This document shows positions 34,568-42,071 of a stretch of DNA of 42,071 nt, one piece after another. The notes under the pieces were generated by a model. It was given only the letters and a program-made list of their open reading frames with translations, was not told the DNA's origin and ran no database searches. Made by a program: the position numbers and the translations under genes. This stretch comes from an uncultured Bacteroidales bacterium. GTDB taxonomy: Bacteria; Bacteroidota; Bacteroidia; Bacteroidales; UBA932. Location of the stretch: the NCBI GenBank assembly GCA_900316245.1, contig ONCE01000021.1, forward strand, positions 1-42,071, in the 5' to 3' direction. Positions within the stretch are counted from its first letter, which is position 1. Each line of letters starts with the position of its first letter.

Positions 34568-36782
34568 TCGAGAACGAGTAGGGTTTATCTTCTTCGGCTA
34601 CACCTCTCTTGAGGTTGGGCTCGTCGGCCATCTTGAACAGGAGCTTGGCTCCCTTCTGGAGGTCGGACTGGAGGAGGTAGTTGCGGGTCCACTCCTGACC
34701 GACATAGAAGTTCTCGGCGCTGTTTTCAGGGGCCTCAATCACTACGTCTCCGCCATTCAGGTGCAGGGTGGCCTTCTTGAACAGGGGCGTACCCAGGGCG
34801 TACTGGCCGCTGCCGGGGCAGACCGGGTAGAAGCCCAGGGCGCTGAACACATACCAGGCACTGGTCTGGCCGTTGTCCTCGTCACCGCAGTAAGCATCGG
34901 CCCAAGGCGTATAGAACTTCTCCATAACCTCGCGCACGCGGGCCTGGGTCTTCCAGGGCTGGCGGCTCCAGTCGTACAGATACAGCATATGCTGGATGGG
35001 CTGGTTGCCGTGGGCGTAGTTGCCCATTCCCATCACGGTCATTTCAATGATCTCGTGGATGGGAAAGCCGTAGTAGCTGTCGTCGTACTTGGGCGGCATC
35101 ACAAACACGGTGCCCATCTGGGCATTGAAGGCATCCTCGCCACCCATCAGGTCAATGAGACCCTGAATGTCGTGGAACACGCTCCAGGTATAGTGCAGGG
35201 AGTTGCCTTCCGTGAAGTCGCCACCCCACTTGAGGGGGCTGAAGGGCCTGCGGAAGGTGCCATCGGCCTGGCGGCCGTTCATCAGTTTGAACTCCGGATC
35301 AAAGACGTTGCGGTAGTTAAGCGCAGCCTTCTTGTAAGGCTCCAGCTGCTCATCGTCAATGTTGAGGGCCTTGCCCAACTGGTAGATGCACCAGTCGTCA
35401 TAGGCGTACTCCAGGGTACGGGCGGCATTTTCCTTGATGCCCACATCGCAGGGCACATAGCCCAGCTTGTCGTAGTATTCCCAACCCAGACGGCCGGTAG
35501 AGCTCACCGTGGGATGCACGGCGTGGGCACCGTGGGTGACGGCCTCCCAGAGTTTGCCGATATCGTAGTCACGGACGCCGGAGAGATAGGCGTCGGCCAC
35601 CACGGAGGCGCTGTTGTTGCCCACCATGCAGCCGCGGTGACCCGGCGAAGCCCACTCGGGCAGGAAACCGCTCTCCAGATAGTCGTTCACCAGACCTTCC
35701 TGCACCTGAGAAGACACCTGCGGGTAAAGGAGGTTCATCAGGGGGAAGAGGCTGCGGAAAGTATCCCAGAAACCGGTATCGGTATAGAAATGGCCCCGGG
35801 CCACCTCTCCGGTATGCGGGCTGTAATGCTGAAGCGTGCCGAACTGGCCGATCTCGGCGAGGTCGCGGGGGAACAGCAGGCTGCGATACAGGCAGGTATA
35901 GAAAGTACGGAGATGGTCAAGATTGTCGTCTTCCACCTCAATCTTGCCCAGAGCCTGGTTCCAGGCCGTCTGGGAATACATCTTCACTTCTTCAAACGGG
36001 TCGTTCACTTCTCCCAGATTCAGGCGGGCCTGCTCCAGGCTGATGAAGGAAGAGGCCACCTTGAGGGAAACAACCTGTCCCTTGGCGGTGGGGAAAGAAA
36101 CCATCGCAATATTGGCCGGGGTCTTCTCTACCTCGAAGGGAGTATCGCAGGTGACAACGATGTAATTGCAGAAATTGGACGGCACGCCGCCGTGGTTGTT
36201 CACGGCCCAGGCGTGGATGGTGTGGTCGTCTACCACTTCCACCTTGCCGCCCTCGTAAGCGTCCAGCACCAGGTACGACTTCTCGCACTCCGGATAGGTG
36301 AAGCGGAACCAGGCCGCGTGGGAGGCGGGAACCAGTTCGGCGGTCACATCGTGGTCTGCCAGGTATACGCTGTAGTAATAGGGCTTGGCCACTTCCGTCT
36401 TATGGGAGAACCAGCTGGCGCGCTTGTCCTCGTCATAGTACGGGCCCGTGGTCACGGGCATCAGGCTGAAGGCGCCGTAGTCGTTGATCCAGGGCGAGGG
36501 CTGATGCGTCTGCTTGAAGCCCCGAATGTGGGTGGCGTCGTAACGGTAGGTCCAGCCGTCTCCGTTCTTGCCCGTCTGCGGCGTCCAGAAATGGGCGCCC
36601 CACGGCACGGCAATGGCCGGATAGGTGTTACCGGTAGACAGGTTAAAGGTGGACAGGGTGCCCGCCATAGGGTTCACATACTCGGCCCATTCTCCCAGTT
36701 TCTTGGAAGTGTTCACAACGGGCTGCGCGCAAGCCACTGCCAGGAGGGCAATGGCCGAAAGGGTTATTAGTCTGTGATGCAT
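34554..36782 (-). CDS. Glycoside hydrolase family 92 alpha-mannosidase (second)
   Basis: The 742-residue lipoprotein (MHHRLITLSAIALLAVAC) has the GH92 N-terminal domain (WAEYVNPMAGTLSTFNLSTGNTYPAIAVPWGAH, GFKQTHQPSPWINDYG) and the catalytic domain with FWDTFRSLFPLMNLLYP, ASPGHRGCMVGNNSASVVADAYL, and GDEDNGQTSAWYVFSALGFYPV, equivalent to the PGNDDTGTMSAW block of the other copy. It is distant from the first GH92, so they probably cut different linkages. The ATG at 36782 is chosen at the signal peptide; longer in-frame sequence overlaps the Wzz gene. It follows that gene by 13 nt and overlaps GH125 by 14 nt. Confidence 0.93.
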   Translation of the reverse strand: MHHRLITLSAIALLAVACAQPVVNTSKKLGEWAEYVNPMAGTLSTFNLSTGNTYPAIAVPWGAHFWTPQTGKNGDGWTYRYDATHIRGFKQTHQPSPWINDYGAFSLMPVTTGPYYDEDKRASWFSHKTEVAKPYYYSVYLADHDVTAELVPASHAAWFRFTYPECEKSYLVLDAYEGGKVEVVDDHTIHAWAVNNHGGVPSNFCNYIVVTCDTPFEVEKTPANIAMVSFPTAKGQVVSLKVASSFISLEQARLNLGEVNDPFEEVKMYSQTAWNQALGKIEVEDDNLDHLRTFYTCLYRSLLFPRDLAEIGQFGTLQHYSPHTGEVARGHFYTDTGFWDTFRSLFPLMNLLYPQVSSQVQEGLVNDYLESGFLPEWASPGHRGCMVGNNSASVVADAYLSGVRDYDIGKLWEAVTHGAHAVHPTVSSTGRLGWEYYDKLGYVPCDVGIKENAARTLEYAYDDWCIYQLGKALNIDDEQLEPYKKAALNYRNVFDPEFKLMNGRQADGTFRRPFSPLKWGGDFTEGNSLHYTWSVFHDIQGLIDLMGGEDAFNAQMGTVFVMPPKYDDSYYGFPIHEIIEMTVMGMGNYAHGNQPIQHMLYLYDWSRQPWKTQARVREVMEKFYTPWADAYCGDEDNGQTSAWYVFSALGFYPVCPGSGQYALGTPLFKKATLHLNGGDVVIEAPENSAENFYVGQEWTRNYLLQSDLQKGAKLLFKMADEPNLKRGVAEEDKPYSFSNEKD

Positions 36783-36795
36783 AGGGAGGAAACGA

Positions 36796-37917
36796 CTACT
36801 GTTCTTCTTCCATTTTTTCTTTGACGTCGGTCCTGAGCTTCTTGAGGAAATCGGCCCCAAAGCCATACCAGGCGACGGAGAGGATAGCGCCCACAAAACC
36901 CCAGATGAGCACGCGCTTGGAGCGGCTGTTCAAGGGGCGCTGGGGCAGAACGGCGGGCTGAACCACGGCATAAACCGGCTTGTCTTCCTGGATCTTGGCA
37001 CGGGCCAGCTCACGCTGCTGGGCCATCTGGGAATACAGCTGGTTGGCCAGGGAGGCTTCCTGCTGCAGGCGCTCGCGACGGGCGGTGGCGCTCTGGAGCA
37101 CTACGTTGCGGTCGTGGTCCACGGCGGCGGCATAGGCGGCCTGCGCCTTTACCAGTTCGGCGTGGGCCTCATCGGCCAGCATTACGTAATAGTTATAGTC
37201 TGCTGTAGCTTTCTTGGTGCGGTATTCTGTCACGCACTGCTGCAGGCGGTTGCAAACGGTATCGGCCAGTTGCTTGGCCATCAGGCGGTCGTCCATAGTC
37301 ACCGAAATTGTGGTGATGCCCGTCTTCTTGTCAATATCGGCCACAATGCTCTGGCCCAGGGCCTTCACCACGCCGGCCTGGCGGGGCGTAAGCTCCGTAG
37401 GATCTTCCACGCCGGTGTAAGGCTTCACATCCTTCTCTTTTCTGGCCAGGAGCTTGGCCAGGCCCTTCTTGGGCTGGTCTTCCTTGGAGAAATGCTTGTA
37501 CACCGTGGTCTGGAGGGGCTGCACGCCGGCTTCCTTCTGCTTCTCACTCACATAGGAAGTGAGCGGAACGTCCAGCAGGGAGGCCAGGAAAGGCGTGCTG
37601 CGGCAGATTTCCGGGAACAGGGTGATGTTCATGGCGTCGGAGCCGCTGCTGGACAGGCCGGAGCCCAAGCCCAGCATACTGGTAATGCTGCTGATGCTGC
37701 TGGACGAACGGCCCTGCACCTCGGGAGAGAGGGTCACGGACACGTTGTACGACCTCTTCATCATAAGGGCCGATACAACCCCCAGGCAGCCGAACACAAA
37801 GGAGATGAGGACAATCTGCTTCCAATGCTTCAGGAGCTTGGTCAGGATGCCCATCCAGTCAATCTCCAACTCGTCGTAGTTGTCCTGGTATACGTTGTTG
37901 TTCTGATTCTCTTCCAT
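36796..37917 (-). CDS. Chain-length determinant (Wzz) family protein
   Basis: A 373-residue inner-membrane protein with the Wzz layout: short cytoplasmic N terminus (DELEIDWMGILTKLLKHWKQ), first TM at about 34-54 (IVLISFVFGCLGVVSALMM), a large periplasmic helical region with coiled-coil potential (about 215-310), the proline-rich QPAVLPQRPLNSRSKR, and a second TM (VLIWGFVGAILSVAWYGFG). No kinase domain is present. Such proteins set chain length and gate polysaccharide export together with an outer-membrane Wza-like channel, which is encoded 8 nt upstream. It is unusual that the next genes in the same direction are mannosidases. Confidence 0.88.
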   Translation of the reverse strand: MEENQNNNVYQDNYDELEIDWMGILTKLLKHWKQIVLISFVFGCLGVVSALMMKRSYNVSVTLSPEVQGRSSSSISSITSMLGLGSGLSSSGSDAMNITLFPEICRSTPFLASLLDVPLTSYVSEKQKEAGVQPLQTTVYKHFSKEDQPKKGLAKLLARKEKDVKPYTGVEDPTELTPRQAGVVKALGQSIVADIDKKTGITTISVTMDDRLMAKQLADTVCNRLQQCVTEYRTKKATADYNYYVMLADEAHAELVKAQAAYAAAVDHDRNVVLQSATARRERLQQEASLANQLYSQMAQQRELARAKIQEDKPVYAVVQPAVLPQRPLNSRSKRVLIWGFVGAILSVAWYGFGADFLKKLRTDVKEKMEEEQ

Positions 37918-37925
37918 AAGGCTTT

Positions 37926-40427
37926 TTATTGTTTCTTGAAGGAATTCACCAAAGTCACGACCGTCACACCGAGCGTAGCAACGGAAGAAGCGGCAGAGGC
38001 GACGGCTATGATGCCGGAGTAATCCTTAGGTCCGTCCTTCTTCTCCTTGTCCGGTACAAAGATTTCCGAACCGGGTTCCACCTTGGAGCCGGCGTGCACC
38101 TTCTTGGCGCGTCCACCCATAGACACCAGGTATTTCTTGGTCTTGCGGGCGTGCTGGGAATAACCGCCGGCGGCATCGATATAATCGGCCACCGTCATCT
38201 TGGAATTCCACGTAACGGCGGTAGGATACATAACGGCACCGAACACACGCACCACATTGGAGCGTACGGGAATCTCCAGGCGGTCATTCTCTCTCAGAAC
38301 CACGTCTGAAGGGCCGCCGGGATTGAGCATGGCGTCTTCCAGATCCAGGGCGATGCTATAGTGACGGGTACCGGTCTTGAGCGTGTTGCGGCCATTGTTG
38401 ACGGCGGCCGTGCTGTCTATCTGCTTGACCAGCAGCTGACCCAGCTCGCGGGCCTGGGTGATTTCCTCTTCCGTAGCTTCGCGGACCAGTCGGGCGCCCT
38501 TGATATAAGCAAAGGAAGTGAGGCCGCCGGCCTTGATGATGAGGTCGGAGACGCGCTCCTCGCGGTTGGTCAGGGAATACTCTCCGGGGAAGTTCACCTC
38601 ACCAACAACGGTAAAGTGACGCTGGACGTTGTAGGAAGGGCTCTGGTGAACCATTACCTCGTCGTAAGGTTCCAGCACGAAACCGCGATCACCGTCTGCC
38701 ACCAGGCCGTCCTTGAGAGAGAAGGAATACATTTCGCCGATATCGCTGGTAGCCACCATACCGCTGGCGTCCTTCTTACGGCGGGTCACGTCTACACGGG
38801 AAGTGGAAGCGCCGTCCTTAAGGCCGCCGGCCATGATGATGAAGTCTTCGATGGTGGTATTCTCTGCGAAGGGGAAGTCACCGGGATTGTTCACCATACC
38901 GGAAATGGTCATGGTGCCACGGTCTTTCAGTTCATCCTTGCTGGCAACGTAAAGTTCATCGTTGTTCTGGAGAACAAAGTCCGGAGACATACCGGCCAAA
39001 ATCTCCGTAAGGTTCAGGGAGAACACCTCCATGGTCTTGTCCGGATGCTCGCGGTGCACCACCACGCGGTCCGTAAAGGCTTCCGGCATAACGCCGCCGG
39101 CCTTCTGGACCAGGCCCTTGGCGGTTCTCACGTCCGAGAGCTCATAAGTACCGGGCAGGAACACGGCACCGAAGATGACGGCGCGGTTCTCGTAACGGGT
39201 CTGCTGGATACCCACCTCGATGAGGTCTCCGTTGCGAAGGCGGAAACTGCCATACTCGCTGGAAGGAACGGTGTTCACTTCCTGCTTCTTGCCCTGCTGG
39301 CGGAGCACGGTGACGGATTCCTCATTGGCGCCGATGGCAAAGCCGCCGGCATAGGCCAACACATCCGAAACGGTTTCCCCTTCCTTGAGTTCAAAGAACA
39401 TGGGACGCTTCACCATACCCTGTACACTCACCATTTCCTTATAGGCACCCACCAGCACCACATCTCCTTCTTCCAGGCGGATGTCGGACTTCTGGGTTCC
39501 CTTGAGCATATATTCGTATACGTCAACGTGGGCCACCGTCTTGTTGCCGCGCACCACCTGGATGTTACGCAGCGTACCGGGGTCCTTGACACCGCCGGCG
39601 CGGTAGATGGCGTGGAAAGCCGTGGCAAAGCCGGAGAGCACATAGGTACCGGGGCTTTCCACGTCTCCCATCACGTTAATCTGGATGGAACGGATCTGGC
39701 CCAGGCTCAGACGCATATCGGTGCCGTCCTCTCCGCTGAGGCCGCCGTAAATGGAAGACAGGCGCTTCTTGAGATAGGCATTGGCTTCCTCCACGGTCTT
39801 GCCGCTGAGGTACACGGGACCCAGCACATCGTGGTTGATGCTGCCTTCCGGCGAAATAACGCCGCGGAAGGTGGTCTGGTTGCGGCCAAAGACGTCAATG
39901 ATTACCTCGTCTCCAGGGCCCAGGCGGTAGTTTCTGGGCGTGGCCATATTCTCGCTGGGAGCAAACGTCATGGTCCGGTTGCGGAAAATATCCCGGCCGT
40001 AAACCTTCATCTCCCCCTCGGGAGTTTCTCTTTCCACATCTGTCAGAAGAGGGAACCCCTCCTCCTCACCCAGCTGACCCTGCTGGCCTTGTTGTTGACG
40101 CAGCCGGCCCTGCTGACCCTGCTGGTATTCCGGGTTACCTTCCTTGTTCACGCTGTGCTGCCGGCTCTTTTCCGGGGTGGCTGTCTTGGTATCGGCCTTG
40201 CTCTGGCGCTCCTGGTACAACTTGTACACGCGCTGGGCCTGCTCCTTGGTTACACCGCGGAGGCTCAGTTCGGTGGTGAGTTCTTGCTGGGTCTTACCCT
40301 GTGCCAAACCTTGCTGCACATATTCGAGGACCTGGACGTCGGTCATTGTGCTCTGTGCCAGGGCTACGCCCGACACAAGGAAAACGCCGGCGCAAAAGGC
40401 CGCCATACATCTTCTGAGTGTTGACAT
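37926..40427 (-). CDS. Polysaccharide export outer-membrane protein with multiple SLBB domains (Wza-like)
   Basis: An 833-residue exported protein: signal peptide (MSTLRRCMAAFCAGVFLVSGVALAQ), a helical segment with VLEYVQQGLAQGKTQQELTTELSLRGVTKEQAQRV (a putative small motif), a glutamine-rich linker (about residues 95-130), the Poly_export domain (RLGPGDEVIIDVFGRNQTTFRGVISPEGSI) and several SLBB repeats (for example VSVQGMVKRPMFFELKEGETVSDVLAYAGGF, VFGAVMYPTAVTWNSKMTVADYIDAAGGYS). A hydrophobic C-terminal stretch (IIAVASAASSVATLGVTVVTLV) resembles the terminal helix of Wza. It should form the outer-membrane channel for a capsule or exopolysaccharide. The ATG at 40427 is chosen at the signal peptide; earlier ATGs overlap the promoter. 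Confidence 0.88.
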   Translation of the reverse strand: MSTLRRCMAAFCAGVFLVSGVALAQSTMTDVQVLEYVQQGLAQGKTQQELTTELSLRGVTKEQAQRVYKLYQERQSKADTKTATPEKSRQHSVNKEGNPEYQQGQQGRLRQQQGQQGQLGEEEGFPLLTDVERETPEGEMKVYGRDIFRNRTMTFAPSENMATPRNYRLGPGDEVIIDVFGRNQTTFRGVISPEGSINHDVLGPVYLSGKTVEEANAYLKKRLSSIYGGLSGEDGTDMRLSLGQIRSIQINVMGDVESPGTYVLSGFATAFHAIYRAGGVKDPGTLRNIQVVRGNKTVAHVDVYEYMLKGTQKSDIRLEEGDVVLVGAYKEMVSVQGMVKRPMFFELKEGETVSDVLAYAGGFAIGANEESVTVLRQQGKKQEVNTVPSSEYGSFRLRNGDLIEVGIQQTRYENRAVIFGAVFLPGTYELSDVRTAKGLVQKAGGVMPEAFTDRVVVHREHPDKTMEVFSLNLTEILAGMSPDFVLQNNDELYVASKDELKDRGTMTISGMVNNPGDFPFAENTTIEDFIIMAGGLKDGASTSRVDVTRRKKDASGMVATSDIGEMYSFSLKDGLVADGDRGFVLEPYDEVMVHQSPSYNVQRHFTVVGEVNFPGEYSLTNREERVSDLIIKAGGLTSFAYIKGARLVREATEEEITQARELGQLLVKQIDSTAAVNNGRNTLKTGTRHYSIALDLEDAMLNPGGPSDVVLRENDRLEIPVRSNVVRVFGAVMYPTAVTWNSKMTVADYIDAAGGYSQHARKTKKYLVSMGGRAKKVHAGSKVEPGSEIFVPDKEKKDGPKDYSGIIAVASAASSVATLGVTVVTLVNSFKKQ

Positions 40428-40452
40428 ATTGTGAGTTTTATGCATATTCATA

Positions 40453-40460
40453 CAAAGATA
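40453..40460 (-). promoter_or_regulatory. Promoter -7 box for the export-mannosidase unit
   Basis: The reverse strand reads TATCTTTG 26 nt before the ATG at 40427. No other promoter-like box was found in the short gaps between the four downstream genes, so it may drive SLBB, Wzz, GH92 and GH125 together. Confidence 0.65.
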
Positions 40461-40471
40461 CAACTTTTTGC

Positions 40472-40924
40472 TTAAAAGTCATACAGATTGAGCCCCGTCT
40501 CCGCATCTGCGCGGCGGCCCAGGGAGGTAAGGCCGAAGTCCGTGACAATGAGTTCGCACGCCCCATTGATACGGGCCGAAAGGAGATGTCCCCCCACGCA
40601 GGTATAATCCCGGCGGCTGCAGGTAAGGTGCACGTGCAGATAAGGCTCCCCGTCCTTGGCCGAAATGTTGCCGGTCAGGTTGGTGATTTCCATCTGCTCG
40701 GCAAAGGTCTTGTCCACGTATTTCTTGGTAGCGGGGTCCAGGAAACGGAAGGTGGCTTCCGAGATGGCGCCGATGCCGGTTATCTCTCCGGCCTTGATTT
40801 TCTGCTTCTTACAGAAGTGGGCCAGGGCCTCCATGACCTCCTGGTGATTGTCTATGCTAAGGACGTAACGCTCGTTCCATTCCATGAGCGGAGCCGATAC
40901 TTTTACTCTCTTATACTTGTACAT
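40472..40924 (-). CDS. PPC/DUF296 domain protein
   Basis: The 150-residue protein is a single PPC (plant and prokaryote conserved, DUF296) domain: YVLSIDNHQEVMEALAHFCKKQKIKAGEITGIGAISEATFRFLD and the histidine-bearing HVHLTCSRRDYTCVGGHLLSARINGACELIV (about residues 98-128), which forms a metal site and trimer interface in solved members. In plants the domain occurs in AT-hook DNA-binding proteins, but bacterial single-domain members have no AT hook and no firmly known role. I use the ATG at 40924 (MYKYKRVKV), 25 nt after its -7 box. It is divergent from the secreted protein gene at 41007. Confidence 0.88.
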   Translation of the reverse strand: MYKYKRVKVSAPLMEWNERYVLSIDNHQEVMEALAHFCKKQKIKAGEITGIGAISEATFRFLDPATKKYVDKTFAEQMEITNLTGNISAKDGEPYLHVHLTCSRRDYTCVGGHLLSARINGACELIVTDFGLTSLGRRADAETGLNLYDF

Positions 40925-40948
40925 ACTGTCTTTTATTCGTTTAGCAGT

Positions 40949-40956
40949 CAAAGATA
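40949..40956 (-). promoter_or_regulatory. Promoter -7 box for the PPC-domain gene
   Basis: The reverse strand reads TATCTTTG (with flanking GACTGC), 24 nt before the ATG at 40924. It mirrors the plus-strand box at 40980-40987; the sequence CAAAGATA...TATCTTTG gives the intergenic region a palindromic look. Confidence 0.65.
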
Positions 40957-40979
40957 GCCATTTTTTGCGTAAGAAATGT

Positions 40980-40987
40980 TATCTTTG
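40980..40987 (+). promoter_or_regulatory. Promoter -7 box for the secreted unknown protein
   Basis: TATCTTTG followed by CAGTC, 19 nt before the ATG at 41007. The -33 TTTG expected near 40957-40960 is not present. Confidence 0.65.
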
Positions 40988-41006
40988 CAGTCAAATAAAA
41001 CCAAAC

Positions 41007-41978
41007 ATGAAGAAACTGGCAATCCTCGCCCTGGCCCTTTTGCTGGGCACCGCCCTGCAGGCACAAGAAGTCCGTGCCAACTACCGCATAGACGGAATGA
41101 CCCATATAGCCACCGTTCCCGAGTCCATCTCCTTTGGAAATGTTCCCGGAAAGTGCAACATTGAACTGGTGGGCTTCCCGGACGGTTCCACCCTGTACCT
41201 GATGTATCTCACCCTGGAACCCGCCAAGAAGGCCTCCACCGCCGCCCCCAAGGGCGTCAAGATGGGTGTCACCCTCAATAACGGCAAGCTCGTCCGCCTG
41301 GAGCAGATGGGCCAGTACCCTGCTTCCAGCAAGGTCACCCAGCTCAAGTATGCGGTAGAGAGTGCCGATATGGAGAAGATGGTGCGCGGCATCAAGTCCG
41401 TAGACATCGTAACCGGATGGGACCCGGACGATTACGTCCAGGCCAACTTCGCCAACGACGAGTTCGGCGCCCTCCTCAAGCGCCACTGCGAGAACATCCT
41501 CAAGGCCTCCGAAAACACCGTCGAGTCCAAGGCCACCCTGGCCGAGAGACAGGAGACCGTCTCCAGCATTATGACCACCACCAATCCCCTGGTGGGCCGC
41601 GGCGCCAACTACGATTATAACATCCTCCTCTCCCACCTGGCCTACAAGAACGGAGACAAGGACGACGTAGACCTCTACTTCGTGATAGGCACCAAGGAGC
41701 AGTTCCACATCCCGTTTGACGCCGCCGTGCGCTTCACCCTCACGGACGGTTCCGTGATCGGCCTTCTCCAGGCCCGCGACGACGTAAACTTCGTCCTGGT
41801 CTATCCTTCGATGGAAGATCTGGGCCGAATGATCGAGGTGGGCATCAGCAGCCTTTCCATCGATTACGAAGGCGGCACCCTCACGGACACCTTCCCCGCC
41901 CGTGAAGACGGCGAACTCACCTTCTCCCAGGCCCTCGGCCACGAGCTCCAGCTCATCTACTACGTGAATTCGCTGTAA
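41007..41978 (+). CDS. Secreted protein of unknown function
   Basis: I do not recognise this 323-residue protein. It has a clear signal peptide (MKKLAILALALLLGTALQAQ) without lipobox, then a mixed alpha/beta region. Two internal parts look similar in character: VRANYRIDGMTHIATVPESISF...LYLMYLTLEPAKK and, later, NPLVGRGANYDYNILLSHLAYKNGDKDDVDLYFVIGTKEQFHIPFDAAVRFTLTDGSVIGL, which hints at a beta-rich fold. A helical linker with ASENTVESKATLAERQETV lies between (about 165-195). It probably resides in the periplasm. Monocistronic, with its own -7 box, followed by tRNA-Arg. I chose the ATG at 41007 from the signal peptide and promoter. Confidence 0.85.
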   Translation: MKKLAILALALLLGTALQAQEVRANYRIDGMTHIATVPESISFGNVPGKCNIELVGFPDGSTLYLMYLTLEPAKKASTAAPKGVKMGVTLNNGKLVRLEQMGQYPASSKVTQLKYAVESADMEKMVRGIKSVDIVTGWDPDDYVQANFANDEFGALLKRHCENILKASENTVESKATLAERQETVSSIMTTTNPLVGRGANYDYNILLSHLAYKNGDKDDVDLYFVIGTKEQFHIPFDAAVRFTLTDGSVIGLLQARDDVNFVLVYPSMEDLGRMIEVGISSLSIDYEGGTLTDTFPAREDGELTFSQALGHELQLIYYVNSL

Positions 41979-41993
41979 AAAGAAATTTTTTGC

Positions 41994-42001
41994 TAACTTT
42001 G
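41994..42001 (+). promoter_or_regulatory. Promoter -7 box for tRNA-Arg
   Basis: TAACTTTG matches TAnnTTTG and sits 20 nt before the tRNA, just after the stop codon of the preceding gene. No clear -33 box. Confidence 0.6.
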
Positions 42002-42021
42002 CAACCCAAAATAAAAGTGCT

Positions 42022-42071
42022 GGTCCCGTAGCTCAGTTGGATAGAGCAACAGCCTTCTAAGCTGTGGGTCG
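42022..42071 (+). tRNA. tRNA-Arg (anticodon TCT), 5' part, cut by window edge
   Basis: GGTCCCG acceptor strand, D arm GCTC/GAGC, and anticodon stem ACAGC/GCTGT around the loop CTTCTAA (anticodon TCT) are present. The T arm and 3' acceptor strand lie beyond the window. Confidence 0.9.

Noticed and set aside
34308-36770. An 820-codon plus-strand frame opposite GH92
   Set aside because: Shadow of the GH92 gene in GC-rich DNA; His/Gly/Val-rich composition without domain features. The same holds for the long frames opposite the S41 protease, the SLBB gene and rnr.

Overview
The window looks like chromosome of a GC-rich member of Bacteroidales (Bacteroidota), probably an animal-gut lineage. Evidence: about a dozen promoters carry the Bacteroidota -7 box (TAnnTTTG, mostly TATCTTTG) and few genes have a clear Shine-Dalgarno; there are many lipoprotein-type signal peptides; and the glycosidase families (GH2, GH3, GH29, GH92, GH125, GH130) are typical of glycan-degrading Bacteroidales. 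No species is claimed. No gene-free stretch exceeds 300 bases.

Layout. 1-590 (minus): a tRNA-tuf operon read Thr(TGT), Tyr(GTA), Gly(TCC), Thr(GGT), then the start of the EF-Tu gene, with a promoter in front. 589-5498 (minus): dxs and two tandem MFS transporters. 5623-11346 (plus): a MacAB/TolC-type export operon (ATPase, two permeases, adaptor, outer-membrane channel). 11434-14848 (minus): rnr, recO, rdgB. 15060-16682 (plus): an S41 processing protease. 16693-17868: a REP-associated tyrosine transposase (RAYT) between two direct copies of an ~86-bp palindromic repeat; a third, inverted partial copy lies after the tolC-like gene. 17906-21318 (minus): polyprenyl synthase, U32 protein and a Gate-domain membrane protein. 

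21403-36782 is a glycan-degradation cluster. The plus-strand operon GH3, GH2, GH29, patatin, short LacI-type regulator, GH130 has every junction overlapping by 4 or 8 nt. A GH92 gene with its own promoter follows, enclosed by a perfect 97-bp inverted repeat. On the minus strand GH92 and GH125 are the tail of a transcription unit that begins with two polysaccharide-export genes (SLBB/Wza-like and Wzz-like). Two GH92, one GH125 (alpha-1,6-mannosidase) and GH130 (mannoside phosphorylase), together with galactosidase, fucosidase and GH3 enzymes, suggest processing of mannose-rich host or yeast glycans, most simply N-glycans; this is inference from families. No SusC/SusD pair is present. 40472-42071: a PPC/DUF296 protein, a secreted protein of unknown function, and the start of tRNA-Arg(TCT).

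The most unusual material is non-coding or small: the RAYT and its repeats, the inverted repeat around GH92, a palindromic element that appears to be inserted in frame inside two glycosidase genes, a LacI-type protein of half the usual length, a patatin in a glycosidase operon, and a short motif (GGCCGA followed by A or T) that seems over-represented and is associated with otherwise disfavoured codons.
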